Shown here piece after piece: positions 5,827 to 12,390 of a DNA stretch of 25,266 nucleotides. The position numbers and the translations under genes were made by a program. Origin of the DNA: a virus; the IMG/VR virus record IMGVR_UViG_3300025154_002714, positions 1-25,266 of that record, one strand, 5' to 3'. The notes under the pieces are model-generated. The model was not told the DNA's origin. It ran no database searches and saw only the letters and a program-made list of their open reading frames with translations. How positions within the stretch are numbered: position 1 is the first letter of the stretch; each line of letters starts with the position of its first letter.

Positions 5827-7122
5827 GTGAAAATAGAATTACGCAGCATTGAAGAAATAAAACCATATGCGCATAATCCCCGCATAAACGACAAGGCTGT
5901 TGAGGCGGTTATGGCCAGTTTGAAGGAATTTGGATTTCGCCAGCCCGTTGTGGTTGATAAAGATTATATTATTATCGTTGGCCATACCCGCCACAAAGCA
6001 GCAGAAAAACTTGGGTTAGAAAAAATCCCTGTGCATGTGGCCAAAGACCTCACCGAAGCCCAAATAAGAGCATATAGAATTGCCGACAACCAAACAGCTA
6101 CTATCGCAGAATGGGATTATGAATTGCTTCCAATCGAATTAAAAGATCTGCAGGCAATGGATTTTAATCTCGAACTGCTTGGTTTCGACAGTGACCAGCT
6201 CGCTAAAATTCTTGATCCCGGCATACAGGATGGTTTGACCGACCCTGATGATGTACCGGAACCACCAGCAAAACCTATAACAAAAATCGGCGATCTTTGG
6301 ATTTTAGGTGACCACCGACTTTTATGCGGCGACAGCACGAACCGAGATGAAGTTAGCGTTCTTATGAAAGGCGACAAAGCAGGTATGATTTTCACTGACG
6401 CGCCATACAACGTCGATTATGGCTCATCAAAAAATCCACGTCATAAAATAAGAGCCATCAAAAACGATTCCATGTCCACAGACGAATGGAGCATCTTTTG
6501 CCATAAGATGTATGAAATATTCCGTGAGTTCAATACCGGCGATATTTATATGTGGGGAGCTTCTGGCCCGGAAGGAATGAGAATGAGATTGTGGCTTATT
6601 GAGATGGGCTTCCACTGGTCTGCGACAATTATCTGGAAAAAACAGCAACTGGTTTTATCCCCGGCGAAATATCAGCGGATGTATGAACCATGTTACTATG
6701 GCTGGCTCGAAAAAAGTAGTTTTGGTGACGACCGTACACAAACAGAAGTTTGGGAAATTAATCGTCCACTTAATTCGAAACTTCACCCAACAATGAAGCC
6801 GGTCGAACTGTGCATAAAAGGTATAACCAACAGTTCCGTTCCGGGTGCAATTGTTTTCGATGGCTTTCTTGGCAGTGGAAGTACACTGATTGCATGCGAG
6901 CAGATTGGGCGTAAATGCTATGGCCTGGAAATAGATCCGGCGTATTGTGACGTGATAAAAGAAAGGTGGGAAAAATTCACAGGTAGGAAAGCATACCGCG
7001 ATGGTGAATATAATTATGAAGTAGGAAGACTTGATCACATGACTCTTGCGGAGAGAAAGAAAAAGATTACCAACGACAAAACCCCAACTGATGAGGCTGG
7101 GGTTGTCTCGGAGAAAAAATAA
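5827..7122 (+). CDS. ParB-domain DNA methyltransferase fusion (beta-class, N4/N6 type)
   Basis: A 431-residue protein with GTG start and AGGAG eight bases upstream. Residues 1-130 form a ParB/Srx-like domain, with GHTRHKAA at 52-59 and RIADNQT at 85-91. A DNA amino-methyltransferase follows: motif IV region at 189-198 with TDAPYNVDYG, HPTMKPVEL near 330, and the AdoMet-binding motif I DGFLGSGST at 345-353. The order motif IV before motif I fits the beta class. The enzyme would transfer a methyl group from AdoMet to adenine-N6 or cytosine-N4, most likely protecting phage DNA; no partner endonuclease is nearby. The catalytic tetrad is DAPY instead of the usual DPPY, which may reduce activity. 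The last codons contain an inverted repeat probably used as terminator by the opposing operon. Confidence 0.9.
   Translation: MKIELRSIEEIKPYAHNPRINDKAVEAVMASLKEFGFRQPVVVDKDYIIIVGHTRHKAAEKLGLEKIPVHVAKDLTEAQIRAYRIADNQTATIAEWDYELLPIELKDLQAMDFNLELLGFDSDQLAKILDPGIQDGLTDPDDVPEPPAKPITKIGDLWILGDHRLLCGDSTNRDEVSVLMKGDKAGMIFTDAPYNVDYGSSKNPRHKIRAIKNDSMSTDEWSIFCHKMYEIFREFNTGDIYMWGASGPEGMRMRLWLIEMGFHWSATIIWKKQQLVLSPAKYQRMYEPCYYGWLEKSSFGDDRTQTEVWEINRPLNSKLHPTMKPVELCIKGITNSSVPGAIVFDGFLGSGSTLIACEQIGRKCYGLEIDPAYCDVIKERWEKFTGRKAYRDGEYNYEVGRLDHMTLAERKKKITNDKTPTDEAGVVSEKK
7080..7104 (-). terminator. Intrinsic terminator for the reverse operon, inside the methyltransferase 3' end
   Basis: AACCCCA (7080-7086) and TGGGGTT (7098-7104) form a perfect 7-bp stem with an 11-nt loop. 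Read on the - strand, the second arm runs into a TTTT tract, as in a rho-independent terminator. On the + strand no U tract follows. It lies about 30 bp past the stop of the last - strand gene. Confidence 0.6.
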
Positions 7123-7130
7123 TGTTGAAC

Positions 7131-7613
7131 CTACTTGGCAAATTCAAATTTACCACGCTCGGTCTTACGGAATCTGGATTCAGTGCCTTTTTCTTTTATC
7201 TCCCGGCTAATTGCAGAGTGAAGCGTTGCCGATGGCGTTTTGCCATCGGTTTTCCACAGACCTTTTTCCAGCATACGCTTGACCATCTCCTGACAATTGA
7301 GCGGCTGCTCTGCTTCTTGCAGAACCTTAACCGCTCCGCTCAAACCGCCAAGTCGCGTTGTGTTGTTTTGATTTTTGAAAGTGATATCCTCGGCAGGTTC
7401 AGAAGTTTTGTTTTCTTCCTGAGCCTTAGCTTTCGCTGCACGATAAACACCGGTAAGCTGATTTGCGGATTTGATAATCACGTTATTATTGGTTTTAAGA
7501 TTGTTTGCAATCCAATAGCCATCCTTGTCTTGGCTCATAATACGAACACCAATAATGTTTTTGCCAATCTTCATTTTATAAAGTCCGTTAATTTTAATTT
7601 CTGCTTTCTTCAT
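7131..7613 (-). CDS. Winged-helix (HARE-HTH-like) DNA-binding protein
   Basis: A 160-residue protein, last gene of the - strand cassette. The C-terminal 75 residues (from about LSGAVKVLQEAEQPL to the end) fit a HARE-HTH/ASXL-type winged helix: a helix with AVKVLQEA, then L(N)CQEMVKRMLEKGLW, TPSATLHSAISREI as recognition-helix region, and a final RFRKTERGKFEF wing strand. The N-terminal half is a small strand-rich region (KINGLYKMKIGKNIIGVRI). Such proteins occur as regulators or in chromatin- and restriction-linked contexts. It may regulate the cassette or the phage. AAAGGGA precedes the ATG. A long + strand frame runs opposite but looks like a shadow. Confidence 0.75.
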   Translation of the reverse strand: MKKAEIKINGLYKMKIGKNIIGVRIMSQDKDGYWIANNLKTNNNVIIKSANQLTGVYRAAKAKAQEENKTSEPAEDITFKNQNNTTRLGGLSGAVKVLQEAEQPLNCQEMVKRMLEKGLWKTDGKTPSATLHSAISREIKEKGTESRFRKTERGKFEFAK

Positions 7614-7640
7614 TGTGATTTCCCTTTCAAAAAATATTGG

Positions 7641-7811
7641 TTATCTGCTTTGAACTATTGTTATTTGAAACTCACTGCCATCGCTGGTTCGGACAACAAG
7701 TCCTTTATTTCGTGTGAGCATTCCAGCTTCATCAAATGTCAGGATGGATCTGATTTCATCCTGATCTGCCAGAAGCTCTTGCATAAAGTCTTCAAACATT
7801 TTTTCGTTCAT
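7641..7811 (-). CDS. Small acidic hypothetical protein
   Basis: A 56-residue frame beginning MNEKMFEDFMQELL and ending FQITIVQSR. AAGGAG lies eight bases before the ATG, overlapping the stop of the upstream gene, which strongly supports translation. The composition suggests an N-terminal acidic helix followed by a beta-rich C-terminus. No family is recognised. It is the fourth gene of the tightly spaced reverse operon and probably depends on the same promoter. Confidence 0.6.
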   Translation of the reverse strand: MNEKMFEDFMQELLADQDEIRSILTFDEAGMLTRNKGLVVRTSDGSEFQITIVQSR

Positions 7812-7823
7812 TTTAAATTCTCC

Positions 7824-8075
7824 TTAATCTGCAAAAAGTGTGATGACTCTGAAATAATCATGTTTCATGCTGTTGGTACCCCGGCAGCCATCCAATTGGA
7901 ATTGAATGCATTCGGCAAGGCTGAACTGATCATCCCGATCATCGGGGGATACAAGATGGATGTTGACGGAATTTCCGTTTTTATCTGCGATATGACACAC
8001 GATACTTTTTTCTTCTCTGCTGATCGTTGCTATGTATCCTGTTTCGCCTTCGAGTATGATTGTTTTTACTTTCAT
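7824..8075 (-). CDS. Hypothetical small beta-rich protein
   Basis: An 83-residue protein, third gene of the reverse operon, separated by three bases from the gene upstream. AGGGAG is nine bases before its ATG. The sequence alternates short strands (VKTIILEGETGYIATIS, SIVCHIADKNGNSVNIHLV) and an acidic turn DDRDDQF, suggesting a small beta-barrel or sandwich. Two cysteines (C52 region and C64 region) do not make an evident metal site. Function unknown; the context suggests an accessory role with the winged-helix protein. Confidence 0.6.
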   Translation of the reverse strand: MKVKTIILEGETGYIATISREEKSIVCHIADKNGNSVNIHLVSPDDRDDQFSLAECIQFQLDGCRGTNSMKHDYFRVITLFAD

Positions 8076-8078
8076 AAT

Positions 8079-8261
8079 TTAGATCTCCCTGCAATTTTTA
8101 ATTTTGATGACCATTTGTGTGGGCATTTTTGGTTGGCTGGGTTTTATGGGGTGTGTGGGTTTGGATTTGATGACGTTGATGTCGTATCTTCCGTCAGTAT
8201 AAACTCCGACAACTCTTCCTCGAACTCCTTTGAATTTACCTTTTGTGATTTCGATCTTCAT
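8079..8261 (-). CDS. Small KOW-like basic protein
   Basis: A 60-residue basic protein. Residues about 6-27 (TKGKFKGVRGRVVGVYTDGRY) resemble a KOW motif, a short beta-barrel element found in ribosomal proteins and NusG-like factors that contacts RNA or protein. The rest is Pro/Lys-rich and ends in MVIKIKNCREI. AAGGAG lies upstream, and its start overlaps the stop of the first cassette gene by 4 bp (ATGA), indicating translational coupling. KOW assignment is by pattern only. Confidence 0.6.
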   Translation of the reverse strand: MKIEITKGKFKGVRGRVVGVYTDGRYDINVIKSKPTHPIKPSQPKMPTQMVIKIKNCREI

Positions 8262-8473
8262 TTGGTTTCTCCTTCATTTTGTGTGTGGGTTAATTCTTCA
8301 AGTGACTCTTTGATTTGTTTTTCTGATATGCCGCTGTATAAGGCAAGTGCCCGGATCAATTCGCGTCTGGCATCAATTGGCGATCCGATATTTGATTCTT
8401 TTGCTAATTCGCATTCAAACCAGCCCAAAAGGTTTGCGATATCGAATTTCGCGGCTTTATCTGTCTTTTCCAT
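8258..8473 (-). CDS. Small hypothetical protein, first gene of the reverse operon
   Basis: A 71-residue, largely helical, acidic protein starting MEKTDKAAKFDIANLL and ending HTQNEGETK. I chose the ATG at 8473 because AAAGGA lies five bases upstream. An in-frame ATG at 8512 would add 13 residues, but it lies within a palindrome and lacks such a site. The helix pattern (ARRELIRALALYSGISEKQIKESLEEL) could be a helix-turn-helix, though no family is recognised. As the promoter-proximal gene of a divergently transcribed cassette it could be a regulator. That is inference only. Confidence 0.6.
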   Translation of the reverse strand: MEKTDKAAKFDIANLLGWFECELAKESNIGSPIDARRELIRALALYSGISEKQIKESLEELTHTQNEGETK

Positions 8474-8583
8474 GTTTTTCCTTTCAACAAATTTGTCTTT
8501 AAGAACATGCATGTGTTATCTAAATAAATATGTTAAAGCAAGTAATTAAGTGCATTAATTTAAAGGATTTATGGTAATTTTAT
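8474..8583. promoter_or_regulatory. Divergent intergenic control region with palindromes
   Basis: An A/T-rich 110-bp gap separates the reverse cassette from the packaging genes. It holds a perfect 10-bp palindrome ACATGCATGT (8505-8514) and an inverted pair AATTAA (8544-8549)/TTAATT (8555-8560) with a 5-nt spacer, both candidate operators. Promoter hexamers are only weakly recognisable (for example TTGCTT on the - strand at 8541-8536), so I place no exact promoter. Confidence 0.45.
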
Positions 8584-8790
8584 ATGTGCCCAATTAATGA
8601 TGTTAAACCTATTAAAAATGCGATAAATCCGGCCGCATTAACGCTGGAAACAGCAGCTAAAATGCTCGGATTGCAAGTTGAGATTATCCAGAAACATATC
8701 GAACAAGGTGCACCCGTCGCGGCGGACGGAACAATTAATTTAGTAAATTACGGCGCATGGCTTTGCAGCAGGATAAATAATGGCAATTGA
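8584..8790 (+). CDS. Small DNA-binding-like protein, possible small terminase subunit
   Basis: A 68-residue protein directly before the large terminase and overlapping it by 11 bp. The pattern LTLETAAKMLGLQVEIIQKHIEQGAP looks like a helix-turn-helix of the type found in small terminase or excisionase-like proteins, followed by DGTINLVNYGAWL. The same INLV-Y--WL block recurs in the N-terminal domain of the large terminase, so the two are probably related by duplication. By position it may recognise the packaging site. The ribosome binding site is weak: AAAGGA lies 16 bases upstream. Confidence 0.6.
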   Translation: MCPINDVKPIKNAINPAALTLETAAKMLGLQVEIIQKHIEQGAPVAADGTINLVNYGAWLCSRINNGN

Positions 8791-11038
8791 TGTAAATAAT
8801 TTAACGCAAATTCAACTGCTTCGTTTGATGAATGCAACGCCATTGGGAAATGTCCTGTCGCAGAACCAGCTTCGTTGGCAAATGAACTCGGCGGCGTATC
8901 GCATTGGTGATGGCAAGCATATTAATCTGGTGAGATATGTTTCGTGGCTTGCTCGAGAATATGAAAAACCAAAGCAGCAAAAACAGTCTGTCGATGAATC
9001 CAGATTAAAAGATTTGATTTCTAAAAATGCCGCTCGTAAAGAAGCTCAGGACATTGGTGAAATTCCAGCGATTGAAAATCAACAGCGCCGAGAACGCGCC
9101 TGCATAGATTTTAGATTTTTCTGTGAGACTTACTTTTGTGATGTTTTTTATTTGCCATGGTCTGACGATCACCTGACAGTAATTTCAAAAATAGAACAAT
9201 CGGTTCTTCAGGGTGGATTGTTCGCATTTGCGATGCCGCGCGGAAGCGGCAAATCAGCACTGACTCGCTCGGCTGCTATATGGGCAATTTTAATTGGCGC
9301 AAGGAAATATGTCTGCCTGATTGGCTCCGCGACACGGCAATCATTGAATTTATTTCAGAGCGTTCAGGCGGCAATGCTTGGAAATAGTCTGCTCCTGGCG
9401 GATTTCCCTGAAATTATTTATCCAATCCAGTGCCTTGAAAATAGTGCCCATAAACAACGCGGGCAGCGATATCGTGGAGAACTTACTTATCCTGTCTGGG
9501 GAACGCACAAGATTGTAATTCCCACCATTGCTGGCAGTTGTGCCTGCGGTTCTGTCATTACCGTCGATAGCCTGGATAGTAATATTCGTGGCCAGATCCA
9601 TACGACAATGGATGGTAGGATTATCCGTCCTGATCTGGTCCTCATCGATGACCCCCAAACAAGAGAATCGGCCAAATCAGTAGACCAGACTAATCAGCGG
9701 CTGAGCACATTAAATGGTGATGTACTCGGTATGGCAGGTCCCGGCAAAAAGATTTCTGGTTTACTTACCTGCACGAAAATCTACTGTAATGATTTAGCTG
9801 ATCAGCTTCTTGACTCGGATAAAAATCCTGAATGGCAAGGCCAGTGCACTAAGATGGTTTATTCGTTCCCAACAGATACTAAACTGTGGGACCAATACGA
9901 AGAACTCAGGGCTCAAAGTTTGCGGGCAGGCAATGGCGGCAAGGATGCGACAGAATTTTATATTCAAAATAGAGATGCCATGGATTTGGGGAGTAAAGTT
10001 GCCTGGCCACAGCGTCATAATGAAGATGAAGTTTCCGCCATTCAGCATGCAATGAATTTAATGCTGCGTAATGAGGTAGCATTTTATGCTGAATATCAAA
10101 ATGATCCAATTGCTGATCAGTCTGATGAGCAGGTTTTGACAATCGAGCAGGTCATGGAGAAAACCAATGGCCGAAAAAGAGGCGAGGTGCCTTTGAGTTG
10201 TCAGTATCTTACGATGTTTATTGATGTGCATGATAAATTGCTTTTTTACACGGTATGCGCATGGGCCGAAGATTTTACCGGGTACGTTGTCGATTATGGA
10301 ACTTATCCTGATCAGAAGCGCCTCTCGTTTACGCTACGAAAAGCACAAATCACTTTGCCGGACATTTACCGTGGCATGGAAAAAGAAGGTGCGATACAAG
10401 CAGGTTTGGAAAAATTATGCAGCGATTATTTAAATCGAGATTGGGCAAGAGGAACCGGTGTCGTGAAAATCGACCGCTGTTTGATTGATAGTGGTTATAT
10501 GCCTGGCATTGTTGAAAATATACGCCATAAACTTGGAGGCACGATCATGGCATCAAAAGGTGTCGGTATTCGCGCAGCCAATAAACCAATGTCAACATAC
10601 AAACGCAAGCCCGGCGAACGGCACGGTCATCACTGGTATGTTCCGAATATCAATAAGACCGGTGAATTTACACATGTGGCAATTGATACTAATTATTGGA
10701 AAACATTTGTGCATGAAAGATTCTTTGTAGCAGCTGGTGACCATGGTTCTCTAACTATTTTTGGCAAAAGCGGCCATCAGCATTCATTATTTGCCGAGCA
10801 TATCGCAGGTTCGGAAACCTGGGTACGAACCGAAGGACATGGCCGGGCAGTTTATCAATGGTCGCCAAGAATAGGTGGTATTGATAATCACTGGCTTGAT
10901 TGTATGGTGGGAAACTCTGTGGCGGCCTCGATGTGTGGGTGCAACATCACAGGGCAGGCTGTTGCGCGTGCCAAACGTGAGAGAATTACATTGTCGGAAT
11001 TGCAAAAGCAGAAAAGGATAAATGTCATCAATGTCTGA
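8780..11038 (+). CDS. Phage terminase large subunit (GpA-like) with fused N-terminal DNA-binding-like domain
   Basis: The packaging motor ATPase and headful/cos nuclease, 752 aa. Residues 1-60 match the preceding small protein, then a linker. The ATPase has Walker A PRGSGKS at 153-159 after FAFAM, and Walker B DLVLIDD at 285-291. The nuclease domain begins around 475 with MFIDVHDKLLFY (acidic D482), with a second acidic site CLIDSGY (D570) and later a WLDCMVGNS block. This architecture fits the GpA/lambda-type large terminase. It cuts concatemeric DNA and drives it through the portal. AGGA precedes the ATG; its end overlaps the next small gene. At 752 residues it is longer than typical (about 500-650) because of the N-terminal extension. 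Confidence 0.92.
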   Translation: MAIDVNNLTQIQLLRLMNATPLGNVLSQNQLRWQMNSAAYRIGDGKHINLVRYVSWLAREYEKPKQQKQSVDESRLKDLISKNAARKEAQDIGEIPAIENQQRRERACIDFRFFCETYFCDVFYLPWSDDHLTVISKIEQSVLQGGLFAFAMPRGSGKSALTRSAAIWAILIGARKYVCLIGSATRQSLNLFQSVQAAMLGNSLLLADFPEIIYPIQCLENSAHKQRGQRYRGELTYPVWGTHKIVIPTIAGSCACGSVITVDSLDSNIRGQIHTTMDGRIIRPDLVLIDDPQTRESAKSVDQTNQRLSTLNGDVLGMAGPGKKISGLLTCTKIYCNDLADQLLDSDKNPEWQGQCTKMVYSFPTDTKLWDQYEELRAQSLRAGNGGKDATEFYIQNRDAMDLGSKVAWPQRHNEDEVSAIQHAMNLMLRNEVAFYAEYQNDPIADQSDEQVLTIEQVMEKTNGRKRGEVPLSCQYLTMFIDVHDKLLFYTVCAWAEDFTGYVVDYGTYPDQKRLSFTLRKAQITLPDIYRGMEKEGAIQAGLEKLCSDYLNRDWARGTGVVKIDRCLIDSGYMPGIVENIRHKLGGTIMASKGVGIRAANKPMSTYKRKPGERHGHHWYVPNINKTGEFTHVAIDTNYWKTFVHERFFVAAGDHGSLTIFGKSGHQHSLFAEHIAGSETWVRTEGHGRAVYQWSPRIGGIDNHWLDCMVGNSVAASMCGCNITGQAVARAKRERITLSELQKQKRINVINV

Positions 11039-11201
11039 AAACAAAAAACAAAACGAGACTGGACTTGAATGCCGGAGCTGTGGATGTAGGCATTTTACTG
11101 TTCAGGGGACGCGTATTGCAAATAAGCAGATTATTCGGTATCGCCTTTGCAGGAACTGCGGCAAGCGGCTTACTACTATCGAAAGGCCCGTGCTAAAATA
11201 A
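11022..11201 (+). CDS. NrdR-like zinc-ribbon miniprotein
   Basis: A 59-residue frame (56 if the ATG at 11031 is used) overlapping the terminase end. It contains CRSCGCRHFTV, then IIRYRLCRNCGKRLTTIERP, the same spacing as the NrdR zinc ribbon (CPxCG...RxRRxCxxCGxRFTTxE). There is no ATP-cone, so only the DNA-binding ribbon is present. Similar isolated ribbons occur in phages as presumed transcription factors (compare Ogr/Delta activators of late genes, also small zinc proteins). It could activate the late promoters just downstream. AAGGA lies three bases before ATG 11022 and twelve before ATG 11031. Confidence 0.65.
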   Translation: MSSMSENKKQNETGLECRSCGCRHFTVQGTRIANKQIIRYRLCRNCGKRLTTIERPVLK

Positions 11202-11220
11202 AAACTTTCTCTTTTGTAGA

Positions 11221-11250
11221 TTGACAAATAATCGTATTAAAGAGTATTAT
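11221..11250 (+). promoter_or_regulatory. Sigma-70-type promoter upstream of the nuclease gene
   Basis: A perfect -35 box TTGACA (11221-11226) and a -10 box TATTAT (11245-11250) are separated by 18 bp, in an A/T-rich gap starting right after the zinc-ribbon gene. Transcription would begin near 11257, 24 bases before the nuclease ATG. Confidence 0.75.
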
Positions 11251-11280
11251 AGATTTAAAGAATTTTAAAATGGAGATATT

Positions 11281-11955
11281 ATGATTAAACGTCATTTTGC
11301 GGTCACTAAAAAAACTGATGGTAGCCCTAACATAAGCCCGTTGAAAGAATGGTTTAGGTTAAATGAAAAAGATATTCAAGGAGCGTCAGACCTTGAGAAC
11401 CCTACTTCTCATGAGATGAGAAGATTTCTCAAAAAAAATGGATGGGAAATAGAAGAGTTGCCCGACCGTGTCTTATCGATTAGGCCCGATGAAAAGGGAG
11501 ACACATCTTACGCTGACACGCTGTTTGGTGAAGCTGCAGAGATTGAAGCCGATATTCAAGAAGATGAATTGATTGAAGCACATGAGGTTACTTTCGGGCT
11601 TGAACGAGACATGCAAGCAGCACTACGTGCAAATATTGAACAATTGGAAAGTGGTCTGCAAATAACCGATGGAGGCAAAGAGCAAGTAACAGAAGCAGGA
11701 AGAATAGATATAACTGCATCCGACGATAAAGGGCAAATAGTTGTTATTGAACTGAAAGCTGGTGATGCACCACAAACAGTAATTACGCAGATTTTGGCGT
11801 ATATGACAGCAGTTGCTGAAAAGGACAATAAACCTGTAAGAGGAATTCTTGTGGCGGGTGATTTTGATAAAAGAATTGTTTTAGCCGCAAGAGCAATTCC
11901 GAACATTAGCCTGAAAAAATATTCATTTCAGTTCACATTTGAGTCTATAAAATAG
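11281..11955 (+). CDS. NucS/DUF91-like PD-(D/E)XK nuclease domain protein
   Basis: A 224-residue protein with GGAG five bases before its ATG. The C-terminal half (about 100-224) resembles the nuclease domain of NucS/DUF91: an LE..L..NIEQLESGL helix, GRIDITASD with the first metal aspartate, then IVVIELKAGDA carrying the ExK pair, and a helix TVITQILAYM. The N-terminal 90 residues (with FLKKNGWEIEELPDRVLSIRP) are not recognised and might bind DNA. NucS-type enzymes cut mismatched or branched DNA; the fold is also common in defence nucleases. Its own promoter and downstream hairpins, between the terminase and portal genes, make it a typical moron-like insertion, perhaps acting against other phages or in DNA processing. 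The function is inferred. Confidence 0.78.
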   Translation: MIKRHFAVTKKTDGSPNISPLKEWFRLNEKDIQGASDLENPTSHEMRRFLKKNGWEIEELPDRVLSIRPDEKGDTSYADTLFGEAAEIEADIQEDELIEAHEVTFGLERDMQAALRANIEQLESGLQITDGGKEQVTEAGRIDITASDDKGQIVVIELKAGDAPQTVITQILAYMTAVAEKDNKPVRGILVAGDFDKRIVLAARAIPNISLKKYSFQFTFESIK

Positions 11956-11990
11956 GATTATTGAATCACTGTAATTCATTAAAAATGAAC

Positions 11991-12014
11991 ATAGTTTCTA
12001 CTAATAGAAACTAT
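11991..12014 (+). terminator. Perfect 10-bp hairpin after the nuclease gene, possible weak terminator
   Basis: ATAGTTTCTA (11991-12000), loop CTAA, TAGAAACTAT (12005-12014), followed by TTCTAAATCTTT. The stem is perfect but A/T-rich and the U tract is interrupted, so it may be a weak terminator or a protein-binding operator. Confidence 0.45.
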
Positions 12015-12047
12015 TTCTAAATCTTTATAAAAACATCCATAGACACA

Positions 12048-12076
12048 TTGACTTACAAAAACCATAAGTGTAAATT
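12048..12076 (+). promoter_or_regulatory. Second sigma-70-type promoter ahead of the head genes
   Basis: TTGACT (12048-12053) and TAAATT (12071-12076) are spaced 17 bp. Transcription would start near 12084 and run through a strong terminator at 12140-12180 before reaching the first head gene. Confidence 0.5.
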
Positions 12077-12083
12077 AGATTTG

Positions 12084-12180
12084 ACAACTTAATAAGCTTG
12101 GCGACTAGCTATCGAGCAGGCAAAAATTCCAAAAGTTATAAAGCCGTTGAGGGCTCAACACCTCAGCGGCTTTTTCTTTT
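12084..12180 (+). ncRNA. Possible short leader or small RNA ending at an intrinsic terminator
   Basis: The roughly 95-nt interval between the promoter at 12048-12076 and the terminator encodes no protein. It contains the palindrome TAGCTA and ends in the terminator hairpin. This resembles the lambda late-promoter arrangement, where a short terminated RNA is extended only by antitermination. It could equally be the tail of the nuclease transcript. Confidence 0.3.
12140..12180 (+). terminator. Strong rho-independent terminator before the portal operon
   Basis: AAAGCCGTTGAGG (12140-12152) pairs with CCTCAGCGGCTTT (12161-12173) across an 8-nt loop: 13 pairs including one G-U, followed by TTCTTTT. 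It ends 15 bp before the first head gene and would block transcripts coming from the nuclease island. Confidence 0.85.
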
Positions 12181-12195
12181 GGTATGGAGAAAAAA

Positions 12196-12390
12196 ATGTC
12201 AGATTTAACTTCAAATATTGAAAACAATGCAGCAGCACCTGCCAAGGTAACTACCGATGCAGGTTCTGTTGAACAGCATCCACTGACGGAACAGATTGCC
12301 GCTGATAAATATTTAAAATCGCAGCAGGCCACAAAATCAAAGGGCTTGGGAATTAAATTCACTAAATTAAATGCTTCAGGAAGTGTGTAA
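12196..12390 (+). CDS. Small hypothetical protein preceding the portal gene
   Basis: A 64-residue hydrophilic protein, with GGAG six bases before ATG 12196; an in-frame ATG at 12184 lies ahead of that site and is not chosen. The N-terminus is disordered-looking (Asn/Ala/Thr-rich) and the C-terminus basic (KSKGLGIKFTKLNASG). In lambda-like phages this position holds the head-joining protein W, but I see no convincing similarity to it. It may be a minor head or connector component. The stop overlaps the portal start (TAATG). Confidence 0.6.
   Translation: MSDLTSNIENNAAAPAKVTTDAGSVEQHPLTEQIAADKYLKSQQATKSKGLGIKFTKLNASGSV

Noticed and set aside
7122-8549. A 475-codon + strand open frame opposite the reverse cassette, beginning TAATG on the methyltransferase stop
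   Set aside because: Its translation is Phe/Cys/Ser-rich and domain-free. Four of the five - strand genes are codon-aligned with it, so it stays open simply because they avoid TTA, CTA and TCA codons. The - strand genes have ribosome binding sites and a recognisable winged helix.
12081-12111. A second TTGACA (12081-12086) as -35 of another promoter
   Set aside because: No acceptable -10 box at 16-18 bp; the only candidate, TAGCTA, is at 19 bp.
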